Source: Tolypocladium sp. Sup5 PDA-1 (lineage: Eukaryota; Ascomycota; Sordariomycetes; Hypocreales; Ophiocordycipitaceae). From it: DNA of 64,000 nucleotides. The notes under the pieces were generated by a model. The model saw nothing but the letters and a program-made list of their open reading frames with translations, searched no databases and had not been told where the DNA came from. The position numbers and the translations under genes were made by a program. Shown one piece after another: positions 44,054 to 55,500 of this stretch. The stretch's first letter is position 1; each line of letters starts with the position of its first letter. The stretch covers positions 186,001-250,000 of the forward strand of contig JPHH03000008.1 of assembly GCA_000750105.3 (NCBI GenBank), written 5' to 3'.

Positions 44054-44591
44054 GATACATATGATAGAAAGAAATCTATAAAAATTACAATAAACAAAAG
44101 GGACGAAGATGAACCCGTTAAATTTGGCATATTCTCTATAATGGCCATGATGATGTTGGCTGGTTGAATCTTTCGAATCTCGTTTCAACCCTGCCCGCAG
44201 GAAGCTTGTGGAGTATTAGTCCGTACAGCGCCGAGCCAACGCCACACGACGATCCCCTGTGCGCGCCACAGTCCCTCAACACCACGTCTCCTCGACCCTA
44301 CAACAAACGGCCCACTTCAACGACACGACAATACCAATACTCCCGTTCCACGAACCGCGACATCCACCCCCAAGGCTCGGCACCCCAGAGCAGCGGCAGC
44401 GCCACGCAAGTCTTTGATTGAGTCACCCGCGCACCGACGGGCCTGTGCGACGGCGGATAGGCTGCCTTGGCACAAGCTGCCTCGTGTCCTTCTTGACACG
44501 TAGTTGGAAGCCCGGCGGACGATATACACCCGCGTCGTCTGCCCTCCCACCCCCTCTCCCCGCTCGTCGACGGCATATACACCAGTTCACA
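44054..44591. promoter_or_regulatory. ELP5 3' end and SEC22 promoter
   Basis: 538 bp between tandem plus-strand genes. An A/T-rich segment just after the ELP5 stop (44065-44150, with AATAAAC-like sequence at 44090) is a likely polyadenylation region. Confidence 0.5.
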
Positions 44592-45345
44592 ATGATTCGC
44601 TCAACACAAATATCGAGGCTAGATGGTACGGCCTCCCCAAGAACTCCATGCGCAAGCACCGCTGACAACCCCCCGCAGGCCTCATGCTCTGCGCGTCGGT
44701 CGACGACGAACAGGTCCGCCAGCCCCCCACGATCCCATAACCACCAGTCCTAACACCCTCTAGTCCGAGGCCGCCGCCCTCAAGGAAGTCAAGAACCAGA
44801 TCCGCCAAGTCCTGCGCAAGCTCACCCGCAACTCGGAGCCCCAGGCCTCCATCGAGACCGGCCCCTACACCATCCACTACCTCGTCGACGCCGACGTCGT
44901 CTTCCTCTGCATCTGCGAGCGCTCCTACCCGCGCAAGCTCGCCTTCACCTACCTCGCCGACCTCGCCCGCGAGTTCACCACCACCCACCCGCCCGCCCAG
45001 CTGCACTCCCCCCAGCTGCGGCCCTACGCCTTCATGGACTTTGACAGCTTCATCGCCAAGACGCGCACCACCTACGCCGACGCCCGCGCCGCCCAGAACC
45101 TCGACAAGCTCAACGACGAGCTGCGCGACGTCACAAAGGTCATGACCAAGAACATCGAGGACCTGCTCTACCGCGGCGACAGCCTCGAGCGCATGGGCGA
45201 GATCAGCAGCCGCCTGCGCGACGACAGCAAAAAGTACCGCCGCGCCGCCGTGCGCATCAACTGGGAGCTGCTGCTCAAGCAGTACGGCCCCTTTGCGGGG
45301 CTGGGCCTCATTGTCCTGCTGTTCGTCTACCTGCGCTTCTTCTAA
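44592..45345 (+). CDS. SEC22: R-SNARE Sec22
   Basis: Predicted 216 residues from three exons: 44592-44625, 44679-44713 and 44764-45345. The N-terminal longin domain starts MIRSTQISRLDGLMLCASVD and includes the YTIHYLVDADVVFLCICERS stretch. It is followed by the SNARE motif (about residues 130-185, with the zero-layer Arg in LLYRGDSLERM) and a C-terminal anchor GLGLIVLLFVYLRFF. Sec22 works in ER-Golgi fusion with Bos1, Bet1 and Sed5. The second intron has an unusual donor (GTCCGC) but a good CTAACA branch and TAG acceptor, and the junction is supported by protein conservation. Confidence 0.95.
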
Positions 45346-45691
45346 CGACGGGTGGCGGCGGCATCAGCGTGTGTGTTTTCTGGTAGATATTCCTCTCCCA
45401 GCAGAGGCGGCCAAGGAGAAGAAAGAAACAACGACGGCGAGATGTGTGGCATCTCCTGTATCAGTCTATGTACAATATGTGACTATAGTAATGTCTTGGG
45501 TCATGAAATCTTCGTCCCAACCCCTGTACCGATGTGTCGTCAAGTTCGTAACGCTGTACTCGGCGTACAAGCCGCGGCCCATTGCTGTTCGGCCTGGCGG
45601 CCCCCGTGACTCCCAAACTCCGTCGCGGTCCATGGCTTGGATAGTATGTTTGAAATGGCTCCTCCTCGGCGTCCTTCCCCCAAGGCCCGCC
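45346..45691. other. Convergent 3' regions of SEC22 and the C2H2-like orphan
   Basis: 346 bp between converging genes. Nothing else is recognised. Confidence 0.5.
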
Positions 45692-46783
45692 CTACATGAT
45701 CTGACAGTTATTCGTCGACGGCAGAGCCGCTGGCAGCGCAACCGGTAAAGCCGTCGCCGTGTGCTGCCACTCCAGATGCTCCTGCAGCGCCGCCACGTCC
45801 TCGAACTCGTGGTCGGGGCGGTACGGGTCCTCGTCGTCGTCCTTGTCCTGCGGCTGCTGCGCCTCCTCCTCGCAGAACGGACACAGTAGCCTCGCCTGCC
45901 AGTCGCCGTGCAGCGGCGCCATGTGGTTCGCGACGGCGAGCGGCGCAAACAACACCGGCTTGTCGTGCGGGCCGGACAGCGTGGTCCCGGTCGCCTGCCA
46001 CTGGGGGTTCGTCGTCGTCGGCGACAGCAGCGATGCCGGCGAGCTGGTCGCCTCGGGCGCCGTCCGCGACGTCGGCACGCTCTCCAGGTCCTCCCACACC
46101 AGGTGCCCGTCGCAAAAGTCGCAGATAAAGGCAATGTCCTTGTCGCCGAAGCGCTCGAAGCCGCCGATCTTGGTGCACATGCCCAGCTCCTCCAGCTGCC
46201 TGCGCTGATAGCCGCCGCCCTCGGCCGCCGCGCCGTTGCGCCTGCTCGACGACAGGCCCCGGCGCTGCAGCCGGCGGACGAGGAACGCGCCGAGGCACCG
46301 CTTCGACGACTCCTGGTCCGAGGTGAATATGCGGCGCGCCGCTCGGCACTGCGCCCGGTGGAGGTCCTTCTGCAGCGCGTGCGTGTCGCGGACCCAGATG
46401 GGGTTTATCGGGCCGCCGGATCGGCTCCAGTCCTTGAGGCTCTGGACGTGGGCGCGGAACCTGGCGCGCAGGGCCCTCAGCTCCTCGATGGACTCGTCTG
46501 CGCCGGGTGTTCAGTACTGGCAGCAAAATAAAAGCAGAAGAGCATCAAGAAAGGGAGGCCTACGCTTGCGATCATGCTCGTAGTGGGACTGCCCGTTGAC
46601 CAGCGGCGACAGCTCCTGAAAGTCCCTCTTGGCCTCGTCGAGCGCCTGCTCCAGCGCGCGCACCTGCTCGTGCTCGTCGGGCCCCCAATGGCGCTTGTCG
46701 GCCAGGCTGAGGATGCGCCGCCCGTCGGCGAGCAGCGTCGCGATGTCGGCCAGCAGCGTCCCCACGGAGTCGAAGCCGCCCAT
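45692..46783 (-). CDS. Fungal orphan with C2H2-like zinc-finger segments
   Basis: Predicted 341 residues from exons 46783-46564 and 46497-45692. The N-terminal 110 residues are helical (SVGTLLADIATLLADGRRIL; ALEQALDEAKRDFQEL). The middle is basic. Two zinc-ligand-like clusters follow: AFICDFCDGHL (about 215) and LLCPFCEEEA with a later EHLEWQHT about 35 residues downstream, spaced like a C2H2 finger. This architecture is common among uncharacterised ascomycete proteins; a nucleic-acid or protein-binding role is possible. The C-terminus lacks any known domain. The intron is 66 nt, phase 1. Confidence 0.75.
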
Positions 46784-48073
46784 TGCGGACCTGCGAGGAG
46801 ACCTGCGAGGGGATGTTGGCGGGGCTGAAGTTGGACGGCGCCAGCAACGGGATGACAGGTATGTAAGCTGACAGCCAGCACCACGGCGGAGGGAGGGAGT
46901 GAAGGATTTCAGCGGCGACGGCGCTGGGCGAGCACCCGTTGGGTGCGCATGAGGAAGACGAGGCAGGCCGGCGGCTCGGTGAGGCCGGCGGATTACGTAG
47001 CTCGAGGCCGCTCAAGGTGAGGTGGATGGATGGAGCTTCGATGGCGGCTTGTGAGGCTGTGAAGCTGGTTGGCGGCCGTCCGGGTTGCGCCGCGGGCTGG
47101 GGCTGTGCTTGTTATGCCAGGCGAGACGATGCCTGTCAATGACGACAGGTGAGCAGGAGGACAGATTCAGGAGCTAGAACGTCGACAACTGTTCACAATT
47201 GCGGGAACTGTTTTGTAACAGGCAAGGTGAGGAAGCTCGCGCACATGTCTGAGAAGCTGTCCCCATTACCCGTCCTTGCCGTCCCCTCCCGTCTCACTAC
47301 GAGTTGGAGGCCCCATTGGCAGCTGGGCTTCCGAATTCCAACAGGGGTCCCGTAGGGCTGCCAGGTCCCCCGTCCGACCCTCGCCCCAGTCCAACCTTTC
47401 ACCACCCCCCCAACACTGCCCAGAGCATCTCCATATCCCCAAAAAATTGAAAATTATACAAGCTTGGAAAAAGGACAAAAAGATTAACCAATGAAGCCCC
47501 CTCGCGTGCCCCAATATGGAAGGAAGGGGGTGGAAGGGGGCGAGGCGGCGGGACATGGCGCGATGGGTTGTCGCGACAGAGCGTCCTCATGAGCTTTCAA
47601 CCGTTCGACCACGCATCGCCGGGCATCCCCTTTGGGTTGCCGCCGTTCGCGCCATGTCCTTGACGGAAATCTGAGTTAATGGGGTATAATAAGCAATTGT
47701 GCTGGTGCGCTGAACAGTGGCTGAACAGCTTTGTGGTCGCGGGGGCGACAGAATAAACCAGTTGGAGCTGGAGGTGAGCCAGCCATGATCGGATCTACTC
47801 ATGGCCTCTTGCTGTGGACGTTTCAGGGCATGTCATGTAAGTCATGGAACGGGGCATGTCGAACCAAAAACCTGCACGGGCGGTTTACATGACGCAGGAC
47901 CCTCGTGACTGATGTTTGAAGAGAACCAACTTGTGACGTGACAGAGTATAATGATGAGTCTTGGCATGTTGGGCGTCGTAGCTGGTAACTCCATGACGAC
48001 ATCCACATCCATTTATTCAACACACTAGGCGCGGGTTACCATGCCGATAGCCTACTCCGAGGCCATCACTGCC
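46784..48073. other. 1.29-kb gap, upstream of the C2H2-like orphan
   Basis: Between the orphan's start and the 3' end of the CLPTM1-like gene (both minus strand). No coding sequence or RNA is supported. A purine-rich GGAAGGGGGTGG stretch lies at 47521-47545, and the 47640-47720 region is AT-rich. Confidence 0.5.
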
Positions 48074-50205
48074 TCACCTCCGCTTGGTCGCCTTCCCAGC
48101 ATCCCTCCCCGTTGCCTTGCCCTCAACCTTCTTGACCGCCTCGGCCGCCAGCTCCTTGGCCTCGCCCTCCTCCTTGTCCTTCTTCACCACCGCCGCCGCC
48201 GCCTCATCCTCGTCGCCGCCTCCCTGGCCAAACTCGTTGACGCGCGTGTAGTCAGTCTTGTACGCCCAGCTCTGGTACAGGTAGACGAAGAAGATGATGT
48301 CGTCGCGGAACGTCGCCAGCCGGTGCAGGACAGGCATCTTGATGGTAAAGGCGAACAGGTCGTCGATGAAGGTGTTGAGGAACTTGTACATCATGGCCTT
48401 GGCCGGCAGGTGCGCCACGCTCTTGAGCCGGTAGTTGATGTACAGCGACGGCACCATCATGAGGAAGCCGTACGTGTACACGGACCCCACGAGCGTCGTG
48501 ATGACAAACGAGTACCACGACTTGTGCGTCTCGTACACGAGCGAGTAGATGCCGTACGCGATGAGCAGCGGCACCGCCGCCATGTACATGTACCGGAAGG
48601 CAATCTCGTCGTACTCCTTGGTCTTCTCCTCCGTCTCTGTGAGCTTGTGCTTGTCCTCGAAGATGACGCTGTACGGGAGCCACGACCCGGCCGGCGTCGG
48701 CCGCAGGCGCACGTCCACCACCGTCGTCACCTTCCAGAGCTCGATGATGATGCCCACGACCTGCGAGCCTAGGATCATCCAGCTCGTGTTCTGCGAGTTG
48801 TCCAGCAGGTACAGGAAGATGACGGCCTGCATGAAGACGTTGGCCAGGATCGACCGCACCGAGATGCCGACGTTGTCCTTCTTCTTGCGGTAGTGGGCAA
48901 TATCGGAGCCAAAGGCTAGCGTCTCGAGGATGACGTGCGCCACAGTCACAATGGCCGTAATGGCGAGCAGGATGGGGTTGGTGTCCATGAATATCTCCTT
49001 GACCATCTCAATCTCGGTGCCGTCGCCGCCGCCGGGCAAGGAGCTGCCAAATGCCGCTTGGCGGGCATTCTCCTTGGAGTTCATCTCCATCGAGGCCAGG
49101 ATCTGGAACTGCCAAAAGGCCATGTTCTTGAGGTCAATGTGCAGGGGCAGCTCCTTGACCGTGTCGTTCAGGGGCGTCATGTGGCTCGTCAACTGCCAGA
49201 ACGTGTTGACAAAGAACAGCGGATCTGGGTGCTCTGGTTAGCCGCATTCCAAGTATGATGGCAGTCCGGGTAAACGTACAGTACCAGCCGTTTTCGCCGC
49301 TGCCGTCACGGGCCCCGGTAGACTCGAGGCGGAGGAACTGCTTGATGGCGGGCTGTAGCCCCGCGAACTCCTTGACGCCCATGGCCGGGACAAAGGCGAA
49401 GCTGGCATTGGGGTGGTAGTGGTTCGTGATGATGGGGCCCGTCGGCTCCTCCTCCTCGGGCTCCTCGGCGGCAGGATCCGGACGACCCTCGAGCAGGCTC
49501 CTCGTCTTGGCAACCTTCTTCTTGGGGAGATACTGCGTCAGGGGGTAAGCAAAGTGGTACGCCCTGCCAGGGTCGAAGCCAGGCTGCTTGGGATCCAGGT
49601 TGCTGCCAGTAAGACCAATGTAGAAATGCCCCCACAGAGTGCCGTTGTTCTGGACAGCCTTGGGGACGCTAAAGGTGGTGTCGATGGAGCGCGTGTCGGA
49701 GCTGTTGCTCATGCAGAAGTCCTTTTCCTCCAGCACGACGTACTCGGCGGGGGTCTGGGAGATGGGCATCGGGTTGAAGGACGGCGAGAGGGTGACGACG
49801 ACGTCGACATGGCTGTCCTGGGGCCAGATGGGGGCGATCTTGCGGGGGATGGGCCGGAGCTTGGCGCCCTCGTCGAGCTCCTTGGGGCGGAACTCGTAGG
49901 GCGGGATGTCGCCCGTGTTGGCGGCGACCTTGACGGTCTTGCCGGTCGCGGGGTCGGTGACGGGGACGCCGCGCTGGTCCTTCTGGGTCATGTAGGAGAT
50001 GAGGAAGTTGAGGCCAAAGTAGATGGTGCCGCCGAGGAGGAGCTTGTTGAAGCTGAAGCCCTGTGCGGAAGCAGCTGTCAGTACCTGGGCTTGCTCGAGA
50101 CGTGGCGCTGCAGGGAATCCGTGGCCGACTTACACTTCCTTGCGGCTGCTGCTGCTGCTGGGGCTGGCCCGCGGGCTGGCCCGCCACGGCGCCGGAGGAC
50201 GGCAT
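48074..50205 (-). CDS. CLPTM1-family multi-pass membrane protein
   Basis: Predicted 667 residues from exons 50205-50134, 50060-49280 and 49224-48074. A short Gln-rich N-terminus precedes TM1 (GGTIYFGLNFLISYM). A long luminal domain follows, with GTLWGHFYIG, NHYHPNASFAFVP and GWYYPLFFVNTFWQLTSHM, the last joined across the second intron. The C-terminal half has about five TM segments, FGSDIAHYRKKKDNVGIS and SWYSFVITTLVGSVYTYGF. The tail is Lys/Glu/Ala-rich. Metazoan CLPTM1 retains GABA-A receptors in the ER, and CLPTM1L is a glucosaminyl-PI scramblase for GPI-anchor synthesis. A related ER lipid or trafficking role is plausible in fungi. Confidence 0.93.
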
Positions 50206-51393
50206 CGCGACAATCGTGGCTGGAGCGCTGTGCCTGGGCCCTGGGCGAGTCAATGCTCGTCGCCTCGGTCGATGGCGGAGACGTGGAGGGAGGGTCGTGG
50301 GCAGGAGACGGCCGTCTGTTGTCTGTTGTCGCTGGCAGCACTTCGCAGGTGAGGCAAGCTGCAGGTTTTCGAGGCGCAACGTCGCAAGATTGGCAGCCTG
50401 GACCCTGCGCGGCGGTGCCCGCACAAACCACGCGGCACAGGGCGGGTCCACCCAGCTCCGGGCCTCCGCGGCGAATCAGCACTGGAGCCTCCCCCACGAC
50501 ATCTGCAACACCTGCAGCCTGCGAGTGGCAGTTGGAGATCCAAACTCCAGCTGCTGACGGCGAGCCACGGCCCTGATTCGCAGCGCCTCTGGGCTTCGGT
50601 TCCTCGAGCGGCGCAACAATGGAGTGTCCCGTCTGTTTCGAGTCTGTGACGCCTCTCCTCGACTCCTCGACTCCAATCCCCGCTATGGCGTTCCGCAGCA
50701 TGGCGTCCTCGTAGCATCAGCCGCCATCGCCATCGCCATTCAACGAGCCGGCCGCCTTATTGTCAGGCCTGTACAGACTACGAGACTACGGACTAACATC
50801 ACGGCAACCAACTGGACAAGGCCTAGCCTGGCCCTGCATTCCAGGTGCGACACCGTCTCGGATGGCCAGGTCAGCAGACCGTCCCTCCACCCAATGCCCT
50901 CCAGCCAGCCCATCTTGGGAGATGTTTAAAAGCCCCCGCGCTGCCAGCGAGGCGCCTCGTGCGCCGTCCCACCGAAACCTCCGTCGCCGCTCGCACTTAT
51001 TGGCCCGTCGGCTCCTCGCCCGCACCGATCGTGACTCTTTCGCGCCTTTCCCAACTGCCACGTCCTCTCCTGAACCTAAAGAACTCTCATCCCTCACCAA
51101 AGACTCAAAAAATCTCTCACGCTCACGCTTCTCTGTGGACCTCGTCGGCAGCTTCCCCACCTCGTCGGCAATACCAGTCCTTACTTCTACCAGGATACGA
51201 ACCGGGCGTTGACTCACTGACGTGCCGGGCTCCACCGGACTACGCCGGAGCTGTTACATCTCCGCCACGCCAGGCATCGCCTCAGGCTCTCGGCGGCTTA
51301 TAAAGGGAGAAAACCCTCATCCGAGTTTCACGACGTGCTCGCGGCTCATTCATACGACGAAACAAACATAACCAGAGGCTTAAACCCGCTACA
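50206..51393. promoter_or_regulatory. Divergent promoter of the CLPTM1-like and LOG genes
   Basis: 1.19 kb. A TATA element (51299-51305) precedes the LOG start by 95 bp. The frames seen here overlap on both strands and have no family resemblance. Confidence 0.6.
51299..51305 (+). promoter_or_regulatory. TATA box of the LOG gene
   Basis: TATAAAG in the context GCTTATAAAGGGAG, 95 bp upstream of the ATG at 51394. It is the only such element close to this start. Confidence 0.6.
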
Positions 51394-52265
51394 ATGATTT
51401 CTGACAGCAATGGCACTGCTGCCGCCGGCCAGAACGGCACCGCAGCCAACGGCACGGCGGCGAACGGCACGACCACCAACGCCGCGCCTCGCATCAAGAT
51501 TTGCGTCTACTGCGGCGCAAGTGGCGGGAAGAGTGAGGCTCACTTGAAGATGGCCGGAGAACTGGCCGCAGCCATGGCCGCAAATAACGCAGACCTAGGT
51601 GAGTTTACAGCATTGTACTGGGTCGGAGGTGGCGGCATCATATACGCCGTGCTTCCTTCCGTCCCATCTCGCCACTCATCTCAACACTGTCAAGGGGAGA
51701 ACCGTCTCACTAACACCTCACAGTATACGGTGGCGGCACTGTCGGCCTCATGGGCGAGGTCGCCAAGAGGCTCTGCGAGCTGAACGGCCCCGAATCGGTC
51801 CATGGCATCATCCCGGAGGCTCTCGTCGACCACGAGCGCAATGACACCTACCAGACGCTCAACGCCGACGACAAGCTTGTCCCTGAACACGCCAAGTACG
51901 GCCGCACCACTATTGTCCCCGACATGCACACGCGCAAGAAGCTCATGGCCGAGGAGGTCTTCGCCGGCGCGCCCGGCAGCGGCTTCATTGCCCTCAGCGG
52001 CGGCTACGGCACCGTCGAGGAGATCTTCGAGACCATCACCTGGAACCAGCTCGGCATCCACACCAACGGCATCTGCCTCCTCAATGTCGACGGCTACTGG
52101 GACGGCATCGTCCAGTGGCTCGACAAGGCCGTCGAGCAGGGCTTCGTCAAGGAGGCCAACAAAGACATTGTCGTCACCGCCACCTCTGCCGAAGAGGCCG
52201 TCCAGGCCCTGAAGAAGTACAAGGTGTCCGAGGCTACCTTTAAACTCAAGTGGGGGAGCCAATAG
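51394..52265 (+). CDS. LOG-type cytokinin-nucleotide phosphoribohydrolase
   Basis: Predicted 248 residues from exons 51394-51598 and 51724-52265; the 125-nt intron is long for this window. After an Asn-Gly-Thr-rich leader (residues 4-28) the Rossmann fold begins ICVYCGASGGKS and continues VYGGGTVGLMGEVA. The conserved motif reads LSGGYGTVEEIFETITW: the usual PGGxGTxxE has Ser in place of Pro, a variant I recall as common in fungal members. Family enzymes release free cytokinin bases from riboside monophosphates, and older annotations call them lysine decarboxylases. No isopentenyltransferase gene is nearby, so whether the product serves hormone synthesis or nucleotide salvage is open. Confidence 0.9.
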
Positions 52266-52510
52266 ACGGGGTCCAGGAACGGAACGGTTGAACGAGGGCA
52301 TTCCCTCATCATTTGGCGTTTTCATGGGGTCGTGGTGTCTTGGGCATGGGTTGCATTGGATAAGGTCATCCCTATAGATCCTTAGACGTACCTCGTAATT
52401 CCACCACATTAACAAAACTAGCCACCTACCTACCTCTGTATATAGGAAGAGTCTTACTAATTCCCTCTGTTCCCTCCCTCCCTGTATGCTACATATATAA
52501 AGCCAAAGGT

Positions 52511-55500
52511 CTATGGCGAGGCATTGTGTGGTACGTAGGATTCCAGTGCCTCGATCACGGTCTTGCGCCTACCAATTTTCGCCAGGTCAAGCGGCGACAG
52601 GTCTTCAGCGTCTTCCAGGCGTGGGTCGACCCTGCCAGTCGCGAGGAGTAGCTTAACGACGGCCTCATGTCCACCTTCTACCGCATGCAATAGCGGTGTC
52701 TGCCCCAACTTGTTCTTGGCGTCTGGGTCGACCTTGCCAGTCGCGAGTAGCACCTGGACGACGATATCGTGTCCATTATCAGCCGCATGCGCTAGCGGTG
52801 TGTACAATCCCCAGTCCGTGGAGTTTGGGTCGACCTTGCCCGTCGCCAGTAGTAGCTCAACGATGGCCTCATGTCCACCTTCTGCCGCATACGATAGCGG
52901 CGTCTGCTTTCGCCGGCTCGCGAGGTCCTTGTCGACGTTGCTAGCCGCGAGGAGTATCTGAACAACGGCCTCGAGCCCGCCACCTGCCGCCCACGATAGA
53001 GGCGTCCGTTCCTCCTCGTCCTGGGCATTCGGGTCGACGTTTGGGTTCGCTAGCAGTAATCTAGCAACGGCTTCGTGCCCGTGTCTCAGCGCTTGCAAAA
53101 GTGGCGTCCGCCGCCCTTTACCATCCTTGGCGTTTGGGTTGACCTTGCCGGTCTCAAGAAGTAGCTTAATAGGAACGTCATGCCCGTCAGAGGCCGCCCA
53201 CCATAGCGGCGCCCATCCATCACGGTCCTTGGCTTCCGGGTCGACCTTTTTATTCCCGAGCAGTAACTTAACGATGGTCTCGCACCCGACTCCCGCCGCC
53301 CACGATAGAGGTGTCCGTGCTTTATCATCCTTAGCATTCGGATCGACCCTATCATTCGCGAGCAGTAGCTCAACGACACTCTCGTGCTTCCATTTCGCCG
53401 CCTGCACTAGCGGCGTCCCTCCGTCGCTGTCCTTGTTCGCGTCTGGGTCGACCTCGTTAGTCGCGAGCAGTATCTTCACGGCTGCCATGCGCCCGCGTCC
53501 AGCCGCCCACCATAACGGCGTCCACCCCGACTTGTCCTTGGCGTCTGGGGAAACACGTGGGTCTTGCAATAGTATCTCAACTACCGAGTTGCGTCCTGCT
53601 TCTGACGCATATGAGAGTGGTGTCCTGTGGTTGGCGTCCTCCGAGTTTGGGAAGGCCCCCCAATCCATCAACTCCTTCACAACCTCGACACTCCCAGCTT
53701 CTGCGGCGTGGGAGAGGGCCGTTCTTGAACTTGAGTCTTTGAAGTCCGGATGGGTACCTGGTAATTCGAGCAAGGCAAGTACCACCTCAGTCCATCCGTG
53801 GCTCGCTGCTAGGCAAAGGGCAGCCCCCTTTTCTTCGCTTGTTATCGAGGTCGGCCGAGTGAGGTGGAGTAAGGTTGCAGTCAAGTCCTTTTCTCTAATC
53901 CCAGAGAGAAATCCTTCGTCACTCGTGTTTGTTTCCTGGCCGTTGAAAGCTTTCGCGATGCGCTCGTAGCGATCTATGATTGTTGTAACCGCCACCGGGA
54001 GTGACTGACTCCGGCCGGATTCCGCGAGCCATTCGATGCCACGAGTGCCAAACTGTCTTGTGTCTTCGTCCATTAATGCCCAACGATAAAGCTCGCCCAG
54101 CGCAGTAGATGCTTCATTGATAGGATTGGTATGAGAATGTTGAGATTTGTCGCAAATTCCCCAGGCCCACCTTAGAACTGCTTGTGCCTTATCCCAGTCC
54201 TTGCGCCGTCGATGTTGGTTTGCGCTTTTCCTTGCTGCTGCCAAGGCAGTTGCTGCGGAGGGCATCCTTGCCTGACAATGAGATACCATCGATATCACGG
54301 GGGGTACAACACACAAAAGCGCCTCATCTCTCGGGCCTAATCGCTTTTCCATAAATATTCTGATAATCTCAGACACCAGGCTGTTTTCCAGACAAAAGGC
54401 TTGGGCTTCTTGAATCTCAATATCGCCAATATCGCCCACAATGCCAAGGATGCTCCTGATAAAAGATCCAAACACGTCTTGGGCACCTAACGATAGAAGT
54501 GAGCTGGTTGGTGGAGCAGACCAAACGCTGAATGGCTTGGGGGCTTGATCTTGCGACAACTCTGCGGCGTGCCACCCAAAGAAGCGAGCCAGTCGTGGGC
54601 GAATCGAGTGTGGGTGAATGGGCTCTGGGCCAACAAGCTGAGCATTTGAAAAAGGCTCATAGGAGACCTTTAAAGTCTTGCCCGTGTTGCCCGCCGTGTC
54701 CATCCTTTGCCGTATGTTGCCCGTGTTGCCCGTCGAGTCCGTCCTTTTCCATATAGTGCTCGCGTCGCTGTCATCTGGGGATGTAGGGTATAACCTGTGC
54801 TCCGTAATATTGTAAGTCTCGCCAGGGCACCACATCCTCAAATCGGTCTCCGCAATGGCTCGATCGGATGAAACAATGCGGCGCAATGGTATGTCAGTGG
54901 CCCGAGAGGTCTTGAACCGAGTCTGTGGGTCTTCAGTCTCAACCTTGGGATCAGACTTGAGCGACCAAACCCAGAGCCCTAGGAGCCCTTCCAGCTCGAG
55001 TTTGTTTTGGAGTATCCAGGGAGCTCCTGGGCTGTTGGAATCATCCGTACGTTGAAGTTGCAGGCAAACGAGGTGCTCCTTCCGAGACATTGTACAGTCC
55101 TTGTGTTTTGCAACGGAATCGGTTGACATTGAGACGCTGCAGTTCATGCCCCATCGTATGGATTCGGCGTCCTTCCACTCCCGTTTGATCTTGGCCATTG
55201 ATAATATTATGTTGAAAGCAGACTCAATGGCTTCAGCCAGTTGCTGAGCCTCGCGTCGGACCTCGACCATTTCAATCTTGAAATTCCTCGAAGGGGCAGT
55301 AGGCGAACCTGTAAGCTGTGCGAGGCGCGTCCGGTACGCTAAGAGTTTGCTGGCAACATTTAAGTCCTTGGGAGAGGTGGAAGGCCTGCTGATTCTTTGC
55401 AATGGGCTCGGTATACCACAAAATCTCCAAAAATAACGGCGTCGAGGATCCAGAGAAGATGGAATTGGCGACGGGCCGAGGGACGGGGCAGAGGACGATT

